Made by a program: the position numbers and the translations under genes
NCBI GenBank assembly: GCA_949290055.1
Contig: CASEQJ010000010.1
Span: 1 to 64,000 of the forward strand
Length of the DNA stretch: 64,000 nucleotides
Source: an uncultured Olsenella sp.
GTDB taxonomy: Bacteria > Actinomycetota > Coriobacteriia > Coriobacteriales > Atopobiaceae
Reading direction: 5' to 3'
Part shown: piece by piece, positions 1 to 7,157 of the stretch
Numbering within the stretch: position 1 is the first letter of the stretch
How the letters are laid out: every line of letters starts with the position of its first letter
The notes under the pieces: model-generated
What the model saw: the letters and a program-made list of their open reading frames with translations, nothing else
Told to the model about the DNA's origin: nothing
Databases searched by the model: none

Positions 1-25
1 TTTCTGTTGCGTAGCAAAAGTGGGG

Positions 26-74
26 TCCACCCGCTGAGCGGGTGGATTTCTATGCCGCGCGAAGAGCGCGCGGC
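26..74 (+). terminator. Two perfect stem-loops at the left edge
   Basis: Positions 26-46 form a perfect 9-bp stem with a 3-nt loop, followed on the plus strand by TTTCT. Positions 54-74 form a second perfect 8-bp stem (GCCGCGCG/CGCGCGGC). The first is probably the intrinsic terminator of a plus-strand gene lying beyond the left edge. No coding region is visible in bases 1-137. Confidence 0.55.
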
Positions 75-99
75 ACAGGGTTGAGGACCCTTACGAAAA

Positions 100-126
100 G
101 GGCCGCCGGCGCAATGCCGACGGCCC
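100..126 (-). terminator. Terminator of the ispE/tRNA-Pro transcript
   Basis: GGGCCGCCGGC (100-110) and GCCGACGGCCC (116-126) pair with one mismatch around a 5-nt loop. On the minus strand the stem is followed by TTTTCG. It lies 11 nt beyond the 3' end of the tRNA-Pro gene, where an intrinsic terminator is expected. Confidence 0.7.
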
Positions 127-137
127 TTGATCGGACG

Positions 138-214
<77 letters not shown>

Positions 215-229
215 TAGCGAGGGGATATT

Positions 230-1108
230 CTAGCAGACTTCCGTCGCAGAACCAAGGGTTTTTGTCGACCAGCTTTGCCAGCCGCGCGACGTTGCCTCGG
301 CGGCCACGGCGTCCGCCGCCGCGGCGCTCTCGCAGATCGCGAACGAGCACGTTCCCGAGCCTGTCACCTGGGCGCCGAGCACGCCGGGTCGCCCGCGCAG
401 CCAGCGCTCGACCTCACCCGCCTCCGGGCAGAGCGCGACCGCCGCCGGCGCGAGGTTGTTGCGGAGCCCCGCCGCGATGGCGCGGGGGTCCCCGCTCGCC
501 AGGGCCGCGATCAGCAGCGACGGGTCGTCGGGCTCACGGCCGCCGCGGTCGAACTCCGCGTAGGCCTGCGGCGTCGAGCCGCCCTCGGTGCGCGGCATGA
601 CGAGCGCGACGGGAAGCTCGGGGGCAGCGAGCGTGCGCTCGAGCACGTCGCCGGCACCCACGTAGAAGCCCGGCCTCGGGTCGAGGAAGAAGGCGACGTC
701 CGCCCCGACGCGGCGCGCGATCGACACCACGCGCTCGTCGAGGGGGTCCACGCCCCAGACGCCGGCGAGGGCGGCCAGGGCGGCGCCGGCGTCGGCCGAG
801 GAGCTCCCGAGCCCGGCGCTACCCGGGATGCGGCGCGTGACGCTCACGCGGGCGCGGGGCTTCCGGCCCAGCGCCTCGGCGAGCATCGTGGCCGCGCGCC
901 ACACGCCGCTCTTCTCGACCGGAATCGAGAGCGCGGGCGAGAAGGACGCGGCAAGCTCCGCAGCGTCCTCCACGACGACGGTGTCGCAGAGCGCCACGGG
1001 CACCATGAGCGAGTCCACGCGGTGGTAGCCTCGGGCGTCCCTCTCCGCGTGGACGCCGAGGTAGAGGTTTACCTTGCAGGGGACCTCAACGGTCACAGGG
1101 CGGCGCAA
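230..1108 (-). CDS. ispE: 4-diphosphocytidyl-2-C-methyl-D-erythritol kinase
   Basis: GHMP-family kinase of the non-mevalonate isoprenoid pathway, phosphorylating the 2-hydroxyl of CDP-methylerythritol in the cytoplasm. The N-terminus carries PCKVNLYL, the family's substrate strand, and the glycine-rich GHMP motif PGSAGLGSSSADA is intact. C-terminal VTGSGTCSF matches the third GHMP motif. The length of 292 aa is normal. The start is TTG at 1108, preceded by GGAG inside the end of the upstream gene; the 2-nt gap to veg implies coupling, as in Gram-positive genomes where veg and ispE are neighbours. A GTG a few codons downstream is an alternative start. Confidence 0.95.
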   Translation of the reverse strand: MRRPVTVEVPCKVNLYLGVHAERDARGYHRVDSLMVPVALCDTVVVEDAAELAASFSPALSIPVEKSGVWRAATMLAEALGRKPRARVSVTRRIPGSAGLGSSSADAGAALAALAGVWGVDPLDERVVSIARRVGADVAFFLDPRPGFYVGAGDVLERTLAAPELPVALVMPRTEGGSTPQAYAEFDRGGREPDDPSLLIAALASGDPRAIAAGLRNNLAPAAVALCPEAGEVERWLRGRPGVLGAQVTGSGTCSFAICESAAAADAVAAEATSRGWQSWSTKTLGSATEVC

Positions 1109-1110
1109 CG

Positions 1111-1407
1111 CTACTCCGCGATGGTCTCGGCAAAGTCAAAGAGGCGCTCGCCGGACTCCAGGTCGTAGAGCTCCACGGTGCCGGTGAGGACGTCCACGTA
1201 CTGGTAGGACTGGCGCGCGGTGCGGCCGCGACGCTCCTCGACCTCGACGACAAAGAGCGAGGGGTGGGCGTGCACGAGCGTGCCGGTGCGCTCCACGATG
1301 CGGGAGCGGCCCATGTTGGCCTTGACCTTGAGGCGCTTGCCCTCGAGGGTGGTCAGCTCGTCGCGAATCTCGTCAACCCGGTTAACGGGGGGGATGTCGT
1401 TCTCCAT
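1111..1407 (-). CDS. veg: Veg family protein (DUF1021)
   Basis: Small cytoplasmic protein of 98 aa, matching the Veg family in size and in the pattern VDEIRDELTTLEGKRLKVKA followed by a GRSRIVERTGTLVHAHPSLFVVEV beta-rich core. In Bacillus, Veg stimulates biofilm matrix production and lies upstream of ispE; the biochemical role is unclear. ATG 1407 is chosen because GGAGG precedes it by 6 nt; an upstream in-frame extension is low complexity and lacks a ribosome site. It forms a two-gene operon with ispE. Confidence 0.85.
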   Translation of the reverse strand: MENDIPPVNRVDEIRDELTTLEGKRLKVKANMGRSRIVERTGTLVHAHPSLFVVEVEERRGRTARQSYQYVDVLTGTVELYDLESGERLFDFAETIAE

Positions 1408-1512
1408 GTGATCCTCCGTATGACAGAGGCGAAAGCCCAAAATACAGGAAGTTTTATCATACGGCGCGCGGCGCGCAAGCGCAAATCGTCTCAACTCGCT
1501 GCACAAAAACGG

Positions 1513-1536
1513 GGCGAGAAGAACGCTCTTCTCGCC
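1513..1536 (-). terminator. nagB terminator built from two copies of the GGCGAGAAGA motif
   Basis: GGCGAGAAGA (1513-1522), loop ACGC, TCTTCTCGCC (1527-1536) is a perfect 10-bp stem. On the minus strand it is followed by CCGTTTTTG. It begins 24 nt after the nagB stop. The stem arms are the same motif that is dispersed through the window, here in inverted orientation. Confidence 0.85.
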
Positions 1537-1560
1537 TCGTGCTTGCTATGTGACAGGCGG

Positions 1561-2295
1561 CTACTCGGCCGGGCAGAGCGCAAGCGCGGCCTCGTCGGCC
1601 ACGACCACGCAGTTGGGGTGCAGCTGCAGAATGGACGCCGGGCAGGTCGGGACGATCGGGCCGAAGCACATGTCGTGGACGGCCTGGGCCTTGGCGTCAC
1701 CGTTGGCGATCACGAGAACCGACTTGGCGGCCATGATGGTGCCGATGCCCATGGTGTAGGCCTGGCGCGGCACGTCGTCGATGCTGTCGAAGAGGCGGCT
1801 GTTGGCCTGAATGGTGGACTCGGTGAGGTCGACGCAGTGGGTGCCCTTGATGAAGGAGTCGCAGGGCTCGTTGAAGCCGATGTGGCCGTTGTTGCCGATG
1901 CCCAGGAGCTGGAGATCCTGGTGACCGGCGGCGGCAACGGCGGCGTCATAGGCGGCGCAGGCGGCCTCGTAGTCTTCCATGAGGCCGTCGGGCACGTGGG
2001 TGTTGGCCTTGTCGATGTTCACGTGATCAAAGAGGTTCACGTTCATGAAGTAGCGGTAGCTCTGGTCATGGTCGCCGGGCAGGCCGCGATACTCATCGAG
2101 GTTGTAGGTCTTGACCTGTGAGAAATCCAGGTCGCCAGCCTCGTAGGCGGCAACGAGGTTCTTATAGGTGCCGATCGGCGTGGAGCCGGTGGCAAGGCCG
2201 AGCACGCAGTCGGGCTTGAGCGTCACCTGGGCGGCAATAATGTTTGCGGCCTTGCGGCTCATGTCGTCGTAGTTTTTGGCACGAATGATTCTCAT
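1561..2295 (-). CDS. nagB: Glucosamine-6-phosphate deaminase
   Basis: Cytoplasmic enzyme converting glucosamine-6-P to fructose-6-P and ammonia, the last step of amino-sugar catabolism. Visible signatures are the phosphate loop GLATGSTP near residue 35, NLDEY near 67 and GIGNNGHIGFNEP near 130, which holds the catalytic Asp/His/Glu region. The length of 244 aa is typical of Gram-positive NagB and lacks the C-terminal extension of the E. coli enzyme. ATG 2295 follows GAAGGGATGAATT. No nagA or amino-sugar PTS is adjacent. Bases 2296-2558 upstream contain no gene. Confidence 0.95.
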   Translation of the reverse strand: MRIIRAKNYDDMSRKAANIIAAQVTLKPDCVLGLATGSTPIGTYKNLVAAYEAGDLDFSQVKTYNLDEYRGLPGDHDQSYRYFMNVNLFDHVNIDKANTHVPDGLMEDYEAACAAYDAAVAAAGHQDLQLLGIGNNGHIGFNEPCDSFIKGTHCVDLTESTIQANSRLFDSIDDVPRQAYTMGIGTIMAAKSVLVIANGDAKAQAVHDMCFGPIVPTCPASILQLHPNCVVVADEAALALCPAE

Positions 2296-2558
2296 AATTC
2301 ATCCCTTCGTAGTCCGGCGGGCTTGCGCCGAGCGGCCCCATCGGCCGCGGCCAATGTGACTGCGACCACCAGGGCGAGGTCGCCAAGAGCTATGAGAGAG
2401 ACGTCGTCGCGTCGGGGCCCCTGCCCGTCCACGGCAACCTGGGGGCTCGTGCCCCAGACGCACTTATCATGCACCCAAACCGCCCCGTCCGCTGCGAGGA
2501 TTTGGGCGAACGGGGAAAAAGGGCTGGGAGCGGGGACGCAAGGGGCGCGAGCGGGACC

Positions 2559-3182
2559 CTAGAGCTTGGCGGAGAGGTCCTCCAGTGCGTGGAAGCGGTG
2601 GGAGATGGCATTCTTCTCGTCCGGGGTGAGCTCCGCCATGGTCTTGCCGGGGGTGTCGTTGGGGAGGAAGAGCGGGTCGTAGCCAAAGCCGCCGTTGCCG
2701 CGAGGCTCAAAGCCCACGACGCCCTCGCAGTCACCGTCGCCGCGCAGGATCTCGTCGCCGCGCACCAGTACCACGCTGGAGTGGAAGCGCGCCGTGCGCT
2801 CGGTCTCCGGAACGGCCGACATCTGAGCCATGAGCTTCTCGTTGTTGGCGGCGTCGTTACCGTGCTCGCCGGCCCAGCGCGCCGAGTAGATCCCGGGGGC
2901 ACCGTCGAGCGCGTCCACGCAGAGGCCGGAGTCGTCGGCCACGGCCATGGGCAGGCCCGTCTCAGTCTGCGCTGCGCGGGCCTTGATCAGGGCGTTGTCA
3001 AAGAACGTCTCGCCGTCCTCCACCGGGTCGGGAAAGTCCCCGAGCTCGCCAAGGGCAACAAAGCGCACGCCCGGCATGACCGGCGCGAGGATGGCCTCGA
3101 TCTCGGCGACCTTGTGCGCGTTGCCCGTGGCCACGACCACGGTCTTGGCGGGATCGAGCACGTTACTATCGACGGCTTTCAT
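2559..3182 (-). CDS. rdgB: dITP/XTP pyrophosphatase (Ham1/RdgB)
   Basis: Nucleotide-pool house-cleaning enzyme that hydrolyses dITP, ITP and XTP to monophosphates. Family motifs are present: VVVATGNAHKVAEI near the N-terminus, ETFFDNALIKA, the DDSGLCVDAL metal/substrate region, GVVGFEP and FGYDPLFLP. ATG 3182 is preceded by GAGGAGG at 6 nt, giving the usual length of 207 aa. It lies downstream of rph, a common pairing, but here the two are separated by 279 bp containing a symmetric repeat array. Confidence 0.95.
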   Translation of the reverse strand: MKAVDSNVLDPAKTVVVATGNAHKVAEIEAILAPVMPGVRFVALGELGDFPDPVEDGETFFDNALIKARAAQTETGLPMAVADDSGLCVDALDGAPGIYSARWAGEHGNDAANNEKLMAQMSAVPETERTARFHSSVVLVRGDEILRGDGDCEGVVGFEPRGNGGFGYDPLFLPNDTPGKTMAELTPDEKNAISHRFHALEDLSAKL

Positions 3183-3200
3183 GTAGACCTCCTCTGGGCG

Positions 3201-3429
3201 TGCAAAAACGTCGCTCGTGATGGAAAATCGCGCGTGCGTCTGCAAAAACGTTGTTCGTGATAGCTAAGTATGGCCCTTGAGGCCCTTGCGCGGCACCCAG
3301 AATCAGCGCTCGCCAAAGAAACCCCAGCTCGCAGAAATTTAACTAATTCCAGACGTCGAAAAGTTCCATCATGAGACGCGTTTTTGCATCTCGAATTTGA
3401 GTTTTCCACCACGAGCGACGTTTTTGCAT
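3201..3429. repeat. Symmetric four-copy repeat array, 40-bp spacing
   Basis: A unit of about 26 bp with core TGCAAAAACG and later CGTGATGGAA occurs four times in the rdgB-rph gap. Copies at 3201 and 3241 are on the plus strand; copies whose cores end at 3388 and 3428 are on the minus strand. The spacing is 40 bp on each side, so the array has a dyad near 3315. Outer copies (3201 and 3428) are nearly identical over 26 bp; inner copies are more diverged. The rdgB promoter must lie in this region. Confidence 0.85.
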
Positions 3430-3461
3430 ATCCGCGGGCCCGTCAGGGCCCGGCCATCACC

Positions 3462-4202
<741 letters not shown>

Positions 4203-4222
4203 GGCACCTCCCTGCAAAGAGA

Positions 4223-4243
4223 CCCCGCCGCAGTGCGACGGGG
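4223..4243 (-). terminator. Stem-loop between tRNA-Val and rph
   Basis: CCCCGCCG (4223-4230) pairs with CGACGGGG (4236-4243) with one mismatch. On the minus strand it is followed by TCTCTTTGC. The weak T-run suggests partial termination, with read-through into rph possible. Confidence 0.55.
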
Positions 4244-4257
4244 CCGCGATTAACGGG

Positions 4258-4330
4258 TGGGCGATGACGGGTTCGAACCGCCGACCTTGTGCGTGTAAGG
4301 CACCTGCGCTAGCCGCTGCGCCAATCGCCC
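4258..4330 (-). tRNA. tRNA-Val (anticodon TAC)
   Basis: Minus-strand cloverleaf with acceptor GGGCGAT/ATCGCCC, T-arm GGTTCGAACC and anticodon loop CTTACAC, giving anticodon TAC. The terminal CCA is not fully encoded; discriminator A is followed by CCC. The anticodon stem has a mismatch at its outer pair but is otherwise regular. Confidence 0.9.
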
Positions 4331-4372
4331 GGACAACGGAAGTCTAGCATACGCGCTGCGTAGCCCGCCGGC

Positions 4373-4468
4373 CTCGCTCCCGCCGGGGAAGCCCCGGCGC
4401 TCGAACAGTCCTCGCCGCAAAGGGCGCGGCTGCGGAACTCGCGGCGGGGTTTCCCCGGCGGGCGCGAG
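4373..4468. repeat. 24-bp inverted repeat upstream of murE
   Basis: Arms at 4373-4396 and 4445-4468 match at 22 of 24 positions with a 48-bp loop. Each contains the core CCCGCCGGGGAA. The right arm ends 10 bp before the murE -10 box. A related GC-rich palindromic sequence is found inside dnaX near 46650-46730. Confidence 0.8.
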
Positions 4469-4477
4469 GCCTACGTC

Positions 4478-4491
4478 TATACTGGGGCGTA
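4478..4491 (+). promoter_or_regulatory. murE promoter; likely leaderless mRNA
   Basis: TATACT at 4478-4483 is a consensus -10 box. Counting 6-7 nt downstream places transcription start at about 4490-4491, on or next to the ATG at 4491. No clear -35 box and only a weak GGGGCG precede the ATG. Leaderless messages are common in Actinomycetota, so this is a reasonable inference, not a demonstrated one. Confidence 0.55.
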
Positions 4492-6029
4492 TGGAGAACA
4501 TGACGCTTTCGGACATAGCAGCGGCCGTGCAGGTTGCGGGGATTGGGGTCTCGGTCGTGGGGGCTGCGGAGAGCGTGGCCGTCACGGGGACCTCGTGCGA
4601 CTCTCGCACGACGCGGCCCGGCGACCTCTTCGTGTGCAAGGGGGCCGCGTTCAGGCCCGCGTTTCTCGCCGGTGCGCTCGAGCGGGGGGCCGTGGCCTAC
4701 CTCTGCGACGAGACCCGCGCCGCAGAGCTCGCCTCCGTTGCCCCCGCCACACCCGCGCTCGTGGTCGACGACCTGCGTCGCGCCATGGCCGTCGCCTCGG
4801 CGGCCGCGTTTGGCCACCCCGACCGCGACCTGCCCGTCATTGGCATAACCGGCACCAAGGGCAAGACGACGGCCGCCTACATGCTGCGCTCGATCGTCGA
4901 GGCGGCGCATGGGGACGGCTCCTGCGGAATCATGGGCACCGTCGAGACCTACGACGGGACGGGGCGCGCCGCCTCCAACAACACCACGCCCGAGCCGCCC
5001 GACCTCTGGCGCCACCTTGCCAACGCGCGCGACGCGCACCTCGCGGCCATGGTCATGGAGGTCTCCAGCCAGGCGCTCAAGTACGACCGCACGCTCGGCG
5101 TGGGCCTGACCGCTGGCTGCTTCCTCAACATAGGCCTCGACCACATATCCCCCGTCGAGCACGCGGACTTTGAGGACTACTTCACCTCCAAGCTGAGGAT
5201 CTTCTCGCAGGCGGACACCGCCGTTGTCAACCTCGACACCGACCACGCCGACCGCGTCCTCACGGCCGCCGACGCCTCCGCGAGCACGGTCACCTTTGGC
5301 GTGAACCGTCCCGAGGCGGACGTCTTTGCCGACGAGCTCTCCCCCTCCGAGGAGGGCATCGCCTTCACGCTGCACCTGGGCGCCGGGCGCCGTCGCGTAC
5401 AGCTGCCGTTCCCGGGCGAGTTCAGCGTCTCCGACGCCCTGTGCGCCGCAGCGTGTGCCCAGCTCATGAACATAGACGCCGATAAGATTGCGGAGGGCCT
5501 GGCTGCCACGCACGTGCCCGGCCGCATGGAGTTCTACCGCTCCGCCGACCGTCGGCTCACCGTGGTCGTGGACTACGCGCACAACGGCTTTGCTTTTGAG
5601 TCGCTGCTGTCGACCGTTGCCGGGACGTTTGGCGACGCGCAGACGATCGCGGTCTTTGGCGCCGTGGGCGGCAAGGCGCGCGAGCGCCGCTACGAGCTGC
5701 CGGAGGTCGCGGCGCGCTACGTGGACCGCATCATCCTCACGTCCGACGACCCCTGGACCGAGGACCCGGCGGACATCTGCCGCGAGATGGAGGGCGCGCT
5801 CCCCGAGGGCTTCCCGCACGAGGTCGTGCTCGACCGCGAGGCCGCAGCCAAGCGCGCCTTCGAGCTGGCCGAGGCGACCCCCGGGCGCTCCGTGGTGCTG
5901 CTTCTTGCCAAGGGACACGAGGCCTACCAGCTCACCAAGGACGGCTTCGTACCCTGCGTCTCCGACCGAGAGCTCGCGCGCCGCGGCGTCGCCGCCCACG
6001 ACCTGGCGCACCCGGCCGACCCCCGGTAA
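4491..6029 (+). CDS. murE: UDP-N-acetylmuramyl-tripeptide synthetase (MurE)
   Basis: Mur ligase that adds the third, diamino residue to UDP-MurNAc-dipeptide in the cytoplasm. N-terminal substrate domain has TSCDSRTTRPGDLFVCKG; the ATP loop GTKGKTT is at residues 121-127; NNTTPEPPDLW, EVSSQAL and HVPGRMEFY follow; VDYAHN near residue 361 is the C-terminal domain signature. The DNPR motif that selects meso-diaminopimelate is absent: the equivalent place reads DDPWTEDP, so lysine or another diamino acid is more likely than mDAP. The length of 512 aa is normal. Its stop overlaps the start of a MurE-like gene (TAATG). Confidence 0.93.
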   Translation: MENMTLSDIAAAVQVAGIGVSVVGAAESVAVTGTSCDSRTTRPGDLFVCKGAAFRPAFLAGALERGAVAYLCDETRAAELASVAPATPALVVDDLRRAMAVASAAAFGHPDRDLPVIGITGTKGKTTAAYMLRSIVEAAHGDGSCGIMGTVETYDGTGRAASNNTTPEPPDLWRHLANARDAHLAAMVMEVSSQALKYDRTLGVGLTAGCFLNIGLDHISPVEHADFEDYFTSKLRIFSQADTAVVNLDTDHADRVLTAADASASTVTFGVNRPEADVFADELSPSEEGIAFTLHLGAGRRRVQLPFPGEFSVSDALCAAACAQLMNIDADKIAEGLAATHVPGRMEFYRSADRRLTVVVDYAHNGFAFESLLSTVAGTFGDAQTIAVFGAVGGKARERRYELPEVAARYVDRIILTSDDPWTEDPADICREMEGALPEGFPHEVVLDREAAAKRAFELAEATPGRSVVLLLAKGHEAYQLTKDGFVPCVSDRELARRGVAAHDLAHPADPR

Positions 6030-6883
6030 TGGGCGCGCCGGTCGTCATAGGCGTCGCCGGCGGCGCCCGCGACCGCGAGGTCACCTCCGCGCTGCTGCGG
6101 ACCGTGCTTGACGGCCCCGACCCCTATGGCAGCGCTGGCGTCATAGGAGCGCGCGAGCTCTTCGACGGCACCGAGTGGCGGCGCTACCCAAATCTTCCCC
6201 ATGAGCTGCGGCGCATTGAGGAGCACATTCACGACGCGCGCGAGCACGGCCTCGCCTACCTCGTCGTCGAGCTCGACGAGGCGGCCGAGCGCGGGACCTC
6301 GCACGTCGACCTGCTCTGCACCGTCGGCGCGGGCGGATCCGGCACGGCACGGACGGCCCGGAGGGGCCTGAGCTTCTCGGCGCGCGGCACCGTCGCCGAC
6401 ATAGGCGCGAGCAGGGCGGAGACACATTACGGCTACCTGCAGTTTCTCGCCCACACGCCCGCCTGGACCGACCGCCTCGTCGTCCCCGTGACGGGCCTGT
6501 TCAACCTGGGGCCGGCGCTGGGCGCGGTCGCCGCCGCCGTCCTTCTTGGCATTGATTCGGACCAGCTGGCCATGGGACTGCTGAACGCCAAGGTTCCCGG
6601 ACACGGCGAGCTCCTGACCTCGCCCGACCGCCGTGTCTTCGCGCTCGTCGAGGAGAGCCGGGTGCGCCGTGACACCGCGCGGCTCGTCGACGCGGCGCGC
6701 GAGGACTACGACTCGTTCGAGATCGAGGTCGTGCACGGCTCAGACCGCGTCGCGGCGGCCGTGGCGCGGGCATATGAGCGGCGCGAGGGCGCCCGCACGC
6801 TGCTCGTGCTGCTCGGCGACTCGTCCGACGCACTCGAGGACGCCTTCCAGGCGGCGCTGCGCGCCCACGCCCGGACGCTTTGA
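6029..6883 (+). CDS. MurE-like pseudoenzyme, translationally coupled to murE
   Basis: Protein of 284 aa that aligns collinearly with MurE but lacks the catalytic elements. VIGVAGGARDREVTSALLRTV corresponds to VIGITGTKGKTTAAYMLRSIV in MurE, so the ATP loop is lost (GGARDREV, residues 11-18). Later, FNLGPALGAVAAAVLLGIDSDQLAMGLL matches the Mur middle domain and VPGHGELLTSPDRRVFALVEESR replaces VPGRMEFY...VVVDYAH. About 230 residues, including most of the central domain, are missing. ATG 6029 overlaps the murE TAA. The reading frame is intact over its whole length, arguing against simple decay. A regulatory or scaffolding role beside MurE is inference only. Confidence 0.75.
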   Translation: MGAPVVIGVAGGARDREVTSALLRTVLDGPDPYGSAGVIGARELFDGTEWRRYPNLPHELRRIEEHIHDAREHGLAYLVVELDEAAERGTSHVDLLCTVGAGGSGTARTARRGLSFSARGTVADIGASRAETHYGYLQFLAHTPAWTDRLVVPVTGLFNLGPALGAVAAAVLLGIDSDQLAMGLLNAKVPGHGELLTSPDRRVFALVEESRVRRDTARLVDAAREDYDSFEIEVVHGSDRVAAAVARAYERREGARTLLVLLGDSSDALEDAFQAALRAHARTL

Positions 6884-6902
6884 GGCGGCAGAAGACCCGC
6901 CC

Positions 6903-7057
6903 TGTGTCACTTTGGGCCTCGCCTGAGGTCCTCTAGCAAGCCGCGACCGGCAATGGACCGACCCGCTCCAAATCCAACTGGCCTTTTCCCGGCTGCTAAC
7001 GCCCACCCTTCACGTGAGCCGCTCCGAAAGACCTCACATGAAGGTCAGAGTGACACA
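6903..7057. repeat. Nested inverted repeats between convergent genes
   Basis: Outer arms TGTGTCACTTT (6903-6913) and AGAGTGACACA (7047-7057) are inverted with one mismatch. Inner arms CCTTCACGTGAG (7007-7018) and CTCACATGAAGG (7033-7044) form a 12-bp stem with one mismatch and a 14-nt loop. The gap between the MurE-like gene and the dehydrogenase has no coding region. Confidence 0.65.
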
Positions 7058-7101
7058 GCGCCCGAAGAAATCTGCCTCTGGCCCGTCCGGGCGAGAAAAA
7101 A

Positions 7102-7127
7102 GGGGCCGAGCCCGAAGGCTCGGCCCC
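7102..7127 (-). terminator. Terminator of the alcohol dehydrogenase gene
   Basis: GGGGCCGAGCC (7102-7112), loop CGAA, GGCTCGGCCCC (7117-7127) is a perfect 11-bp stem. On the minus strand it is followed by six T and then CTCGCCC, so the T-run merges with a variant of the dispersed CTTCTCGCCC motif. Confidence 0.9.
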
Positions 7128-7157
7128 AAGGTGCGCAATGCACGAAGGTCGCGCGAC

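Noticed and set aside
4258..4330. tRNA-Val as a pseudogene because CCA is not encoded and one anticodon-stem pair is mismatched
   Set aside because: All other arms and the anticodon loop are regular, and unencoded CCA is common in bacteria with CCA-adding enzyme.
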